DNA of 64,000 bases from Salvia splendens. Its lineage: Eukaryota > Streptophyta > Magnoliopsida > Lamiales > Lamiaceae. The DNA lies in contig NC_056035.1 in assembly GCF_004379255.2 (NCBI RefSeq), forward strand, positions 17,567,902 through 17,631,901, given 5' to 3'. A model generated the notes under the pieces. That model had not been told where the DNA came from. It ran no database searches and saw only the letters and a list, made by a program, of their open reading frames with translations. Both the position numbers and the translations under genes were made by a program. Below are positions 1-12,824 of this stretch, in pieces (position 1 is the stretch's first letter; each line of letters opens with the position of its first letter).

Positions 1-4
1 TTAC

Positions 5-2886
5 CTTGCCTTTCCCAGTAGTGATGCCAGTCAACCCCAAATAGTAGGTCAACTCTTCTTCAGATGCAGCATAAGGAATATCAATCTTGTTGCCCAATAT
101 CAAGAACGGAACATTAGCCAAACTGTCGTCAGAAAGAAGACCATCGAGCTCTTTCTTCGACTCTGCAAACCTCTCCTTGTCATAAGCATCCACCAAGTAA
201 ACGACAGCGTCCACCTTCACAACCATAAATTTTTTCCACATAATTAGCTACCACAGAAATTCAGGGAATTCAAACATTGATTCTCATTATGTGAAAGTAA
301 TGCATATTTGAACCAGAAAATAGCCACATGAATTATGTAAATGATAAGGAAAGACATATAACAATGTTGGTGATATATCAACCTTTGGCGAGACTTTGGA
401 CTCACTGCTACAGGAAAGAAGGTTCAGTAGCTCAAGTTTTCTCTATATTACAATATTCTTAAACCTTTTTATTTCATTTGGTGAGACATAAACAAAGTTA
501 TTTCCTTAACCTTTTTATTGCAATATCAAAATATTTAATCTGCATTTTTCCAAATTTTTAGAGGATTGAAAGAATGCAGACAGTGAAACAACTTCCTTGA
601 GATAAAGATGAATCACATAACATTTAGAATTTATCAGTGAGATACAAATTCATTCCAAGCAAAGAAGTTGACAAATTTTAATCAACTAATCCAACTACAA
701 TGAACGAAATCATTAGCAGTGAAATAATTGGTAGGTATCACCATTATAACAAATATAGACCATAGTTCATTCTCAGGTCTTTTAGGATTTTCCTGTTTCC
801 AAGATAGAAGCACTCAGAACTCATTTCGTGTGCTTTCATCCTTCTAGGTAAGTCCTTGAGAATTATTATTATTCACAGTTTGGATGAAGTACAATTGCAA
901 CATCTTAAAGCTATACTAACTTTTATCTAGCTCTCAATTTTCAGTTGAGCCTAAAAAAAAGCTTTAGAACTGGGAACCCAAACCAGATATTATCCAGTGT
1001 GGTGGTGGTGACTGTAGTCTACTCTTGTGAAATTAAAAAAAGTCTACTCCACTTCGAAATTTGACTTGCTTATTCAAGCACAGTATATCACAAAGATCTT
1101 AACTGCTTAAGCACATAAGAGAAGCAAAATTCAAATTTCTTGCTTACTAAAAAAAAAGGATAAATCGAAGTCTAGCAGTCATGAGCATCACCAACACTTT
1201 ACAATAAAAAGATTCAATACAATTACATGACAGGAAAGGTGAAAATAAGAAGCAAGCTTTATTTGGGAAGGGTCCGGTTACTCCGGTACTCAATGTTATC
1301 AATCTCGTATGGCGGCTTATGGCGGTTTGCCTAAAAACCGCCACAGGGATATGGCGTATTAGTATGGCGGATATGGCGGTCAAAAATTAAATAAATAAAA
1401 TAATACTTAAATATTTATATATTATTCAAAATTTAAAAAATATTAAAAATATAACATCTAAAACACTTTAAACAATTAATAAAGCATAATATACCACTCT
1501 AACAACCATGTTTCTTGCATAATGCCCTATTCCTAAATGCAGTACACACGCAATGTTGTCAAATGTCGGATATGGCGGTGCTATGGCAGCGACATGGTGC
1601 TATGGCGTTTCCACCACCGAACGCCATGCCATAGCGCCATGGCGCCGCCATATCCGCTATTTGATAACATTGCCGGTACTAAAACATCACACAGGTCACT
1701 GTCAAATATTTTGAGAATGATATCATCTATCTAGAATCAACTACCAAGAAATCCTAATGACTGCTCGATACATTTACTATACACAGAGAACACCAATAGA
1801 AGAGAACACTGCAAGAAGGCAACAATCTTAAAAATCATGAGGACTAGCTGTTTCAAAAAATGTCGTGAAGACTATGAGCTCAAGAATACACGTTGCAGCA
1901 AAACAAGGTTCCATCAAAGAACACAAAACTGAAAGGCAAAATTTAGAACATGGTTAGCTATGGAACCAGAGATAAATGGTGAAAGCCAGCATAAAACAAA
2001 AGAACACTCATTACTACAATAATGATGATGGTGACGATGATGGATAGAAGTTTGCTGTTTTGGAGAGATTATACCTTGGCGTAATAATCTTTCCACACCC
2101 TGCGTGCAATTTGATGACCTCCCAAATCAAAGGCCTTAAACTTGATATTCCCAATGCTTAGCTCCTCAGATGTTGGATGCTGAGTTGGCTGATGCTGTGC
2201 CAATCTCTGCTCATTTTAAACACCATAAGGATTTCAGTTTACTTCTAAAGTCAGCAAGTAAAACTCTAATTTGACCACACAATGATATATAACACCTCAC
2301 AATGAGATTAAGACAGACACCGAGAGAATCGGGAAAGCAATAGCACGAAAAAGTATGAGCTAATCAAACTTGTATTCGAATTTGGGCAGCTGAATACAGT
2401 TTCAGAGACTCGTTCCAGCTAAATGATTTAATTTAATTATCTTTGGCAAGACATACGATTCTAGGACATGAATGATACGCATCAGTTACAATTGAAAACC
2501 AAATTCTGCAAAAACAAAAAGTGAATTGAATCAAATCATACTTTATCCCCTCATACATCCAGATCCATACATACAAATTGCTCGATTTCATAATTTCATC
2601 TGATCTCTAACTCAACTTATTCATCAAAATCAGTAATTTCGCATAAATATTATCGAACAAGGACTCAATTCATTCCAGCCTCAACACCAATTAATAAAAA
2701 CAACAAACGCTAGAACCATAAACCCTTATAACAAAATAAAAGGGAAGTAAAGGAGACCTCGTCTTTCAACATATGGAGGAGGGTGGTTTTTCCCGCATTA
2801 TCGAGCCCTAAAAACAGAATCTTGCCCTCTTTCTGCCACAAACCGAGCGATGCGAGGACTCCATAAAACCAATCGAACAAGAACAT
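5..2886 (-). CDS. SAR1: SAR1 small GTPase (COPII), 3' end outside window
   Basis: SAR1 is the Arf-family GTPase that starts COPII coat assembly at the endoplasmic reticulum. Three coding exons are seen on the minus strand: 2758..2886 (43 aa, begins [17 protein letters not shown]), 2075..2206 (44 aa) and 5..214 (70 aa), all with GT-AG borders. The 157 codons hold the P-loop GLDNAGKT, the switch II motif DLGGH and the guanine-specificity motif NKID. The amphipathic N-terminus without a glycine-2 myristoylation site is typical of SAR1 rather than ARF. Plant SAR1 is about 193 aa, so one last exon of about 36 codons lies left of base 1. The 1.86-kb intron between exons 2 and 3 holds a MITE. The gene looks intact. 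Confidence 0.95.
1291..1672. mobile_element. hAT-type MITE in SAR1 intron
   Basis: A 382-bp non-coding element has terminal inverted repeats CAATGTTATCAA / TTGATAACATTG and is flanked by the perfect 8-bp duplication CCGGTACT (1283..1290 and 1673..1680). An 8-bp target duplication is the hAT signature. Inside, both ends carry inverted runs of the word ATATGGCGG, so the element can fold on itself. It has no coding capacity. Confidence 0.85.
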
Positions 2887-3241
2887 ATTGGGATGTTTTC
2901 GGAGCAGGCGAGCTCGCAGCTTGAAGAATTAAAAGCAAAAGGATCGATCGATCTGCGAACGCTGAACCGCTCGCAATCTCTCGATCGAATCACGAAAACT
3001 GTTTGTCGGTTTCGCACTTCAAGTTTTCGCTGGAGAGAGAAACAATGAGGTGCTGTTGCTGTGCTGGTAATGGTATAAACAATTACCGAATCGAGAGAGA
3101 GAGAGTTTGGGTTTTCAGATTCAAAGTCTGTTTATTTTAGTAAAACGCCGCCTTTTTTGTTTGCCGAATAACAAAAACGACCTCAATATTCAATTGTAAA
3201 TTGGAGTAAGATTTTTTCTTCTCTTTTCCATAAAGATGTTC

Positions 3242-3397
3242 ATAATTGCAAATTACTACAAATTTCAAATTAGGGGTCTACAAATAAATATACCATTTTT
3301 TAATATGAATTTAAAAATTATAATTGCAAATTACTACAAATTTCAAATTAGGGGTCTACAAATAAATATACCATTTTTTAATATGAATTTAAAAATA
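3242..3397. repeat. 78-bp tandem duplication, two copies
   Basis: A 78-bp unit beginning ATAATTGCAAATTACTAC occurs twice head to tail, at 3242 and 3320, with no difference I can see. Because 78 is a multiple of three, it creates a spurious repeated open frame. Origin is probably slippage or unequal repair. Confidence 0.9.
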
Positions 3398-3778
3398 CAA
3401 ACAACATACTGTAGTGTAGTAGGTATATATCATATCATGGAAAGGTAAAAATTATAATTGCATTATTCCACGTAAAAGGGGCGGAAAATTAATTTTGCAT
3501 GTGACTACTTTCATAATCAGACAATTATAAAAAATACACGTTTAATTAGTTAGTCACAATAGCATACCTTTTTGCACATTGAAAAGAAAATTGTATTGGA
3601 AATACGAATTTATAAATACAATTAATTTTCAGTATATATCCTAACTTCTCTAATACCATGATAAAATTAGATGGAAAAAAGATAAAAAGATAAAATTTAA
3701 GTGCATTATTCCCCCTAAAATGGGTGAATTTTTTTTCCTTACAGAGAATTCATTTTAATAAATTACTCCATTAAGCAT

Positions 3779-3910
3779 GCTTTAGCAAATTAAAATGAAA
3801 ATTTAGGTATTTTCCATATAGCCTACTAAACACATGCATACATTGCTTTAGCAAATTAAAATGAAAATTTAGGTATTTTCCATATAGCCTACTAAACACA
3901 TGCATACATT
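3779..3910. repeat. 66-bp tandem duplication, two copies
   Basis: A 66-bp unit beginning GCTTTAGCAAATTAAAATG is repeated directly at 3779 and 3845 without visible mismatches. Confidence 0.9.
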
Positions 3911-4338
3911 TATAATATATGTACATGAATATATTTAGGTATTTTCGTTTCGTATTTTAACTAATCCATATATACATGGATAAAGCTGAAATGCATCCTA
4001 ATTTTATCTCAATACTAGATTAAATATGAACCCTAATAAGATTGAAAACGTGTATGTACAATGGAGATCTAGAATTTTTGTCCGGTATTAATTACATTAA
4101 GGGGTAAATTGGAATGAATAATAATTGTATTATATATGCATATAATTAGAAAATACACGCATTCTATTAGCATTATATACAATGTAATTAGGACATTAAT
4201 ATATAGTGCACTCGGATTAAATACAACCGCTTGTAAATTTGTAAACATAGTTACACAATATATATTATAAAATTTTCAACATTATGTACTTACGGCATTG
4301 TACTTAGAGTATGTAATTCTAATTATACTTAAACGACA

Positions 4339-4584
4339 TACTCCCTCCATCCCCAATAATTTTCCAATTTGATTTTGGCACAAGTTTTAAGAAATATAAA
4401 AAAAATGAATTAAAAAAGCTAGTGGAATATGAGTCTCACTTTTATATATTAGTTTTATAATAAAATGTAAATAGAATGAGTTAGTGGGACAAGGAGCCTA
4501 CTTACTATTTATAGTAAAAATAAAAGTGGACAACTAATGGGGGATAAACTAAAATAGCAAAAGTGAACAGTGATAGAGGGAGTA
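4339..4584. mobile_element. Stowaway-like MITE (Tc1/mariner type)
   Basis: A segment of about 246 bp starts TACTCCCTCCATCCCC and ends GATAGAGGGAGTA. The CTCCCTC terminal motif with TA at both ends is the plant Stowaway signature. It contains no gene. Confidence 0.7.
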
Positions 4585-5184
4585 ACAATTTTTTCGACAT
4601 TAGTACGTTGAACTTAGGGCAGTATGTATATTGCTTATAGCAGCATGAACATGACAATACAATGAAGAGCATTAATCTGTAAGACATTATAGAAATATAC
4701 AAATTATAACTTTGTACAATTTTTTTCATTAGTATTGTTATTTATTGTGTTATATGTAGTAATAAGAAAGAAATGATATTAGAAATTTATATATAAATTT
4801 GCTACACGGTGCTTTCTAGGCGGTTTATCATCCTAATTTAATGGCTTTAGTTCTAAGATACGAATAAGTTTTGATATATTTTAATGTAAGAGATGCATAA
4901 CAATCAAATTCCATATATTTTTAGTGAAGGATATCAAAACTCATTCCTCTATTAAAGACGAATCAGTTGGAATAATATGGACAAATTTGGGATGGAGGAG
5001 AGAGACGTAAAATATGTCGATATAGTATTCTGTTAAAAGAGGAAACGATTCCACTTCTTTTATTTTAATAATTAAATTAGATGAAAGGACATCACGGCCT
5101 ATTATTAAAATATAAAATTAGTCGGTCTTTTTAACATAAATGGCTTAGTTAGTTAAATTACTTAGGTTATAGATTAAGTCACCA

Positions 5185-5370
5185 TAATCATTACAGAATA
5201 TATAAATATTATTAACCATAGTATCATTCTATTTATTTTTTCATTTGTTAAGTTTCTAAAATTAGTTATAAATTATATAATCATTACAGAATATATAAAT
5301 ATTATTAACCATAGTATCATTCTATTTATTTTTTCATTTGTTAAGTTTCTAAAATTAGTTATAAATTATC
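5185..5370. repeat. 93-bp tandem duplication, two copies
   Basis: A 93-bp unit beginning TAATCATTACAGAATATATA is repeated directly at 5185 and 5278, apparently perfectly. Confidence 0.9.
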
Positions 5371-7486
5371 AAGTGATTATTATTTTTAGAATATTTAAAT
5401 ATAACTTTACGGGAGCTTATAACATCGACTGAAAATGTGTTTTCTGATTTTTTTAATAAGCTGCAAAAATATGATGGGAGGTGCATGATTGAAAAATATC
5501 ATAAAACATATATGAGTAGGAAACATTCAATTAATACTACTATTACAAACGAAAGAAATTTTTGAGCAGACTTATTTAAATATAGATATTCCTAGGAAAC
5601 ATATCATTCATAACAGAAGATATGACTATATATTTTGAAATATTTGTTTAAATAATTATTTATTATATTTATTATTAATTAAATTAATGTTTTAAAAATA
5701 ATTATGTAAATATTACTATTATGCATTGTATCCCACTCCACGAGCTACATTTTCTAGGTCCATCATTGATCAAGCCCGCCCGTACGGATATATTTTTGGG
5801 TTACTTGTCAGGATCGTCGACTGTATATGGAGTAATTTGATACTGTCCTTTTTGGGTCAAAGCCGCACATATTTATTTTTGGGTCATTTCCAAAAGGTCT
5901 CAAACTAATTGAAGTTGGACAACACTCGGTATATATCTTCCAACTTTCCTTATTCATCCAATATGGAATGAGTTTGTAACCTAATATAAACTTTTAGAAT
6001 CTAGGTTTTTTATACTTAAATGAGTTATAGATTACGCATTAAAAATTAAAATATAACAGTCCTAATAGCAATTATATTAATTTCTCCAAAACTCGTCTTT
6101 ATATAACACTATTATAAGCAGGCTCAGTTATATGATATTGAGACAATGACAAAATAGTCAATTAGAAAACTTGCATATTTATTATATGAATTTCGACACA
6201 AATTATGTTCTTAATTCGTCCCTTAAAAATATGAATATTTGGGACAACGCAAGAATTAATGCACAATAAATAAAGGAAGACAAAAAATGAGAAATATAGT
6301 TAAAGTAGTATTACTGAATAGTGAGACTCAAATTATTATTATTAGTGTTTAATTGTGAACCATAGTGGTATAAATTGTAAATAAATTGATGTATATAATA
6401 AGTTTGGGATAATTTTCTATAGATGAAAATGCTCATATATTTATAGAACGAATGAAAAGGGAAATATTCATAGTTTTATGGAATTTCAGGAAGCTTAAAC
6501 TAAAAATCGAATGTCCGAATTCCCTCACAAGTCAGGGCAACCATTTTTAGGCGTTGTTTGTACTAATATTACTATTAGAGGCACGTTCTTCTACACTCGA
6601 TGTATCAAATATCCGTCCAGTCTTAATTAATAAACTCTAATTAAAGACTATTAACTCATAATTAATACCTCATTGGCATATAATACCTGATTAACGATTC
6701 CGGCCGCGCAAGAGTTGGCATACTAATAGTAATAATATTGACCGCACACCACTACCCATAGTTTAGTCATTTATAATAGGGACATATTCTTAGTTTAGGA
6801 ATGATATAATGAATGAAATAATAAATTTTAATAATGCAAATTTACATATATTACCCTTTTCTTTACATATGGAGCTATCGCAATTTCAAGCATTAAAAGC
6901 AACAAGTAATTAATCCATTCGAAAATTTGAACTCTAATTAAGACTATATTTGTTGATGACTCTACAGAAGCGTCAATTTGCAAATATTAGCCTCTTAAAA
7001 TATTTTATTATTTTGATTTTGATTTTGATTTTGGAAATAGACTAGTCTTCAATCCCTTACCAACCACATGACCAACCTAATTTTATATTAGTACTACCAA
7101 AGACTTTGAATACTGAAGAATTTAAAATGGAAGAGTAAAAACATTTGAAAATTCCTTACATTTTTACAACATAAATGGAAGAAATTACCTTATTTGATCC
7201 ATAAACAAACAATATTTATTTCCGAGTTCAACAAATTCCTACAAGAAGCTGGTGGGTGTCTTCGCATGTCTAGACCACATATAAGAAAGTAATTAAAATG
7301 TATGTATACAAATCCAAAAATTTGACCATCCTTCACACGAGCCAGTGCAGACTGCAGACTTCATCAAATAGAGAACAATTGCAATACTATGTAAGATGAT
7401 CTGTTTCAGCAATTCCTCTCCATGACCAGCGGCTTTCAAAACCTCGCGAAGTCATTACTCGAATAAATTACAAGCAGCCTACAAGC

Positions 7487-10400
7487 CTAAACAGGGACTG
7501 CCTTAGCAACTGTTTTAGGGGCAGTGAGTTTAACCTGCAGTTACAAAAAAGCCAGTTCAAGTATGTTTATTTTCCAATGAAGATATTTACAAGAAGACTC
7601 TGACCCTCAACGAAGATGCACCACAATTTATGGAAATCGGTATTTATTCTTTAAGCACATAAGTCATCTAATGTACCATTGCAAAATCAGAGGGGGTAGT
7701 TTATGTTTTGCAAGCGCATGAGGAGCCTGACTAGCTAGCTAGAGCATTTTGGCTACCCCTGCAAAGAAAGAAGTAGAGATGTGTGCATGTGTTGGCCTAG
7801 CGGTAGAGTGGTTGATGTCCGGACTAAAGGTCACGAGTTTGAGTCCACCATTGCGCAGCCTTTAGAATTTATATTTATTTGCCAATTTAAAAAAAGGAGA
7901 GATTTGTATAGGGTATGACCGTATACTTTAGCTAAGAGTGGTTAAAAGAGTTTTCCTGTTCAGAAATCCATAAAGAACCAATGTGTTGTTACCTTTGCTG
8001 ATTTAAAGAGTTCGTCCAGCACTTCAGACAAGGTTGGATGTGCATGCACGGCAAATTTGATGTCCTGCAAAGTACATAGTACCAAGAGGATAAATTATCA
8101 TCTGAAACTAGAGGCAGATTATTCTAATTGAACTCTTTGACCATAATTTAATTAGTTCTTGGTATGGACGTGTTGTAGGAAGAAAATAAACCTCGTTGCA
8201 GAAAAAAGTAAATTAGTTAGAGGCTCAGATACAATCAAATAAAATTTATTGACAAAAAGTTATGGAATGAGGAGTCTGAAAAAATAAGCAATAGTAAACT
8301 CTGCACAAAGACATCGAGTGCGTGAATTTTCTGTACATCATTTTATTCTTTATTTCTACTATAAGACATTTTCTTGTTTCCCAGGGTACAGTTTGTGCAA
8401 TTGGCAACTTACCTACAAGGCTCTCTATAAAGTGTAGTAGATAGTATTTTATAGGTTAACATACCTGTATACGTGTTCCCATGGCAATGGCATTAGATGC
8501 CTCGTGTATGAGATCTGCAGCATGTAATCCAAAAATATGAACCCCAAGGATCTCACCGTTGTCAGGCCTGTATATCAACTGTAAAGAACAATGGATTCAG
8601 TATGCAAACATACAATATATAATATCATATCTAGAAGGACCAAAAGGAAATGTATTGTAAGGAATTTAGGACTAGTAGCCAGGAGCTAAATAGGCAGCAT
8701 TATACCCTGAACTTCATCTGAAGTTCACAAACAAGTTTTTCAAATCAAACCCATAGAGGAGGATACATTGTAACATAACTTTTCAAAGAATCTTCTAAAA
8801 ATTGTATCATCTAATGGGCAGTAATTGTTACTTGTTGACCACTTTATCAACAACTTTTCAGATCTTGGGTCATAGGAACCAAGAGGGAAAACAATCAAAT
8901 GAACTAAAACAGAAGCAACATATTGCGAATTATGCCTTACCTTGGCCATTCCTTCTCCTTCATTTTCAGCAAGAGCTTTTGTATTTGCTTTGAAACTTGT
9001 TTTGGCAATGCTTACTTCAAATCCTTCCTTCTCAGCCTTTTCTCTGGCTTGAGGCTGAAAGAGTTTTAAAGATTTAGCAGCAGAAATGAGAAAAGAAACT
9101 ATCAATATTTGTTTTCTTATATAATACGCTAGAAAAGAATTATGTCAAAAATGCAATTCAATACACTCAGCAGAAAGAAATACTGTCTTTCTACAAAAAA
9201 AAAAATCAAGTTTACATCTTATTTAGTTATCACTGTTATACCTAGGGGTGCGTTAAAATGCTGACTTATTTAGTTATCAAGAAACAAAAGGTACTGCTAT
9301 TTTCACATATGAAGTGAAGCAAATATCTGAAATAGCCAGCAGTAAACTGCCATATTCTATAGGACATGAAAATCAAGAAACAAGCACTGGCTAAAAGCAA
9401 TTTGAGATGGAGAGACATACCTCAGTCAATCCTACCATGCTGATTTCTGGATGGGTGAAGCATGCTGCTGGAATGCTTAAATGGTTCAGGACATGGTCGT
9501 TTCCTGTAACTTGCTCAACAACTGAGACCAATTCCAGAGGTTACAAAATGATAGGCAAAATCAAACTGCTGAAGTTTCATATGAACTTCATACCAGATAT
9601 TCCTTGTGCACTGGCTGCATGGGCAAGCATCATTTTCCCATTAGCATCTCCAATGCAATACAAATGAGGAACCTAACAAGCAGAACTTAAGGTGAGTAAA
9701 AGGTACAATGTAAATACTTCTGCACATAAAAAATGACAAGAAAAATGAAACTGCACACACACCAACTTCCCATTTGCATCAATAACTCTCATGCGCTCAT
9801 CAACAGGGACAAATCCACGTTGTGTTTGAACATTAATCTGGATTTGGATGTAAATACATTTTACAAACATTAGTTTTCTAACTTTAAAATTCAATTTTAC
9901 GGTGATGATACAATGTCAATGGCCAGTTTCACTAACATTTTCCAAACCAAGCCCTTCAGTGAATGGGGCCCTTCCAGTCGCAATAAGTGCGGCATCTACC
10001 TGCAGGTAGTCATGAAACAGATTGCACACTCCAATTATAATTAGCAGTAGTAACAAAACAGATGGAGAAGACTATAATTGAACAGACTAGCATTGACATA
10101 CAGCTGCTATCTCAGTCCACTTATATCAAGTGAGATAAGAATCTAAATGATTAAAAAGAGGGGGAGAGTATTAACACTTCAGATAATAAAACTTGCAATT
10201 TTTGACATATCACTTAGTAGGACTTCCATGCCTGATTTCCCTTGAGATAGATTTCTGAACATTACCTCCAGAGTTTCTTTTGGTTCCTTTGTCTTTGCAT
10301 CAATGAGCTCTATTTGTACTGGTTTCCCATCCTTTGCAGGAGTGATCTGTAGACGGCGTCGACGTCATAAAATTTAGGATGGATGATAAAGTAAGTTTAT

Positions 10401-12644
10401 TTTTCTGCACAAATTAAGTAGAATAATTGACTGGTAGGCACCTTGCTAGCAAATACACCAGTGTAAGAGTCAATCTTGCGAGGGTTAACGAGAACTCGTT
10501 GAGCTAATTTTCCAATCTCAGGATCAAATCCGGGCATGATTTGATCCAAAGCTTCAATGAAAGTAACCTGTGTAATGAGATTATCAACGTCCTTACGCCA
10601 TGTCATTAGCCTTAAGAGTAAGTTTAAAAAGAGATTGACGGATAGGTCTTTGCTTAGGCACAGTATATGCTGAGCAATGGTTGTAAGGAAAGTAGGATTA
10701 TCAAGAAGACGTAAAAAAGAGTCTACTTCCCAGCCAAAAAAAATTCTAATAATGTTTATATAAATAGTCTAGATAAAAAATAGTAGGGAAGAATAAGCTA
10801 TCACACCTCACTTCCAAGTGCGGTATACACATCACTGAACTCAAGTCCAATGTAGCCACTTCCAACAATAGCTATCCACTGTGGAACAGATTCCAATTTA
10901 AGCGCATGGTCACTGGTAATTACTGTCTTGCCTGCAGCCAATTGATACCAAGTATGGAATGACTAGAGATCAGAACATATAGTCAGCCTAAGAGGCTAAG
11001 ATAAGTGAAACAGTAAAAATGTCTGACGAAATTGGCTTGAAAATATAAGAGCAAATATAAAGAGCAGAAAAGCAGCTACCATCAACTTCAATTCCCTTGG
11101 GCACTAAAGGAACAGAACCCGTAGCAACTATTATGTCTTTTGCAGTTATAATCTTGTCCCCAGAATCTCCTTTTCCAAATTTCAACTTTTGTGGACCCTG
11201 AATATGGTTTGAGTATACATATATTAAATGCAGATTATATAATATAGTTTCCATTAGTGATAAACTAAAAAGATTTTGTAAATCTATACAACTAGGATAT
11301 CTTAGAACTGAAGACGTGGACTCACCAAAATAGTACCAAAACCTGTCAATATATCGACACCAAGAGCTTTCATTGAGTTGGTCAAGTTGCTTCTGATCTT
11401 TGAGGCCAAATTATTTGCATGGTCAGCAACTTTCTGTCTGTCGTATCCAGCTGCTGCAACCTACCATATGACAAATTGATGATCAGTAAGTTCATGGAAC
11501 ATTATCCAGAAAGGAAGGAAAACCTTATCTTGTAACTGAACAGCAAAACTGCTATCTATAACTCTCCTGCTATGCAGTTTACATAAAATCAAAGGATTTC
11601 TTAACTACAGAAACATTTTGCACACACTTCAGTCTTCACAAGAAAGAGAAATACCTGCAGACCGAAAGACTTCATATGTTGTTCATTTTGAAGCTCTCGC
11701 ATGCGACCGCTGACAGCAAGAAGTGCTTTAGAAGGAACACAGCCTCTATTGACACATGTTCCTCCAACTACATCCCCTTCAATAATGGCAGTTTTCAAGC
11801 CCTGCAATTTATATAAATTCAAGACGATTGTCCAATAAACAGAATATTACAGTAACGTGACATTGCCGTTATGATACAAATCACAAAAGAGATCATTGTA
11901 GTCAAGATGGCTATGCTGGAAATAGTTTGAACAAAAAACACAAAAAAGTGGAATAATCCTGATGGGAAGAAAAACAATTTACAGTCGCCTTTTATAGTAA
12001 TTAAAATAATTGTATGGCATATGTATGAATATTGGCTAGGTTAACAACGCTCTTTGCCATTAAACAGAGAAAGATAACCCTTATTAAGTTTATTGTATCT
12101 ATTTTTTTAGCATTAGATCACAACCAACTTTGCAACGGGAATTATGTTGAAAATGTAAATTTAAAGATGCAGAAAGTAAAGTCTGTATACGTCGTCACTG
12201 CTAACTTATTTATCAGTTGATCTCAAGCTACATCCGCAAATATAATGAAATTAGGCAAAGCACAAAACAGAACAAGGAAATCTGAAACAGAGCGCAACGA
12301 TAGCAAACAAATAGCTTCACCTTCTCAACAGCATGAAGCGCGGCACCGTGGCCGCCAACTCCAGCTCCAATAATTACCAGATCGTAGTCGAAGCCGCTCG
12401 ACGAGGGCGCGCCGTTGCCTTTCAAGGCCGCGAAAACGCCATTCAAATTGGAATGCTGGGAACGCGAATTGAAGCTAGCCAAGCGCAAGGAAGTCGCAGC
12501 TGAAGAGGCGCCGGCGCCGAATGCCTCTCTCCGGAGGCCGCAGAAGCGGAGCGAGCGCAGCGGCGACGGACAGGTGTCGTTGGCGGCGGAGGATCGAGCG
12601 ATCAGCGATGGAGAGGAAAGGGAGAGGGAAATGGCGGATTGCAT
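7487..12644 (-). CDS. LPD1: Plastid dihydrolipoamide dehydrogenase (E3)
   Basis: The product is the FAD flavoenzyme that reoxidises lipoamide for the plastid pyruvate dehydrogenase complex, which supplies acetyl-CoA for fatty-acid synthesis. Fifteen exons join in frame: 12321..12644, 11655..11801, 11326..11460, 11080..11197, 10807..10931, 10442..10567, 10266..10346, 9937..9999, 9763..9837, 9594..9672, 9421..9521, 8941..9054, 8465..8578, 7993..8064 and 7487..7534, giving 573 aa against about 570 for Arabidopsis ptLPD. Residues 1 to about 75 are serine/alanine/arginine-rich, as in a chloroplast transit peptide. Then come the FAD fold [16 protein letters not shown], the redox disulfide CVNRGC, the NAD fold [10 protein letters not shown], a second FAD motif IATGRAP, and the catalytic His-Glu in HAHPTLSE. 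The plastid transit peptide and [11 protein letters not shown] tail separate it from mitochondrial E3. It looks intact. Confidence 0.96.
7780..7960 (+). mobile_element. tRNA-derived SINE in last LPD1 intron
   Basis: The intron between exons 14 and 15 contains TGGCCTAGCGGTAGAGTGG (near 7793), matching an RNA polymerase III A box, and GGTCACGAGTTTGAGTCC at 7829..7846, matching a B box. Their spacing is that of a tRNA head. A T-rich and A-rich body follows. This is the layout of a plant SINE. A true tRNA is unlikely because no acceptor stem closes. Ends are approximate. Confidence 0.65.
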
Positions 12645-12795
12645 TTTGGAGAAGGAGAGGTGTGCGTAGAGTGTGAAGAATGGGTGGTTTTAATGGCAAT
12701 GAAGATGGTGGAGGCGACCTTTGGGAGGTCCGATTAGAGGTGGCGGAGTTTGCTAAGAAGTGCTGCTGTCTGTTTCAGTGTTGTTTTTCAATCAA

Positions 12796-12824
12796 CTAGT
12801 ATTAACACCCGTGCTATGCACGGG
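12796..12824 (-). mobile_element. Helitron-like 3' terminus
   Basis: Read on the minus strand, the hairpin CCCGTGC-ATA-GCACGGG (12808..12824) is followed 8 nt later by CTAG and then a T. A hairpin close to a terminal CTRR followed by T is the 3' end of plant Helitrons. The element would extend rightwards from 12796. I could not fix its 5' TC end. Confidence 0.5.

Larger units (their letters stand above)
2887..7480. other. AT-rich spacer between SAR1 and LPD1
   Basis: About 4.6 kb without a supported gene. Its first 200 bp are presumably SAR1 5' UTR and promoter, and its last part is presumably LPD1 3' UTR. Open frames here are short and have no recognisable product. The resolvable structure is three perfect tandem duplications and one Stowaway-like MITE, listed separately. 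Confidence 0.6.

Noticed and set aside
3236..3448. Open frame with an internal 26-residue repeat
   Set aside because: It is a by-product of the 78-bp tandem duplication in AT-rich DNA; no homologue or splice context.
7793..7846. tRNA gene in the LPD1 intron
   Set aside because: A and B boxes are present, but no acceptor stem or anticodon loop closes; a SINE explains it better.
12415..12699. Overlapping frames on both strands at the LPD1 5' end
   Set aside because: They are shadows of the GC-rich transit-peptide exon of LPD1.
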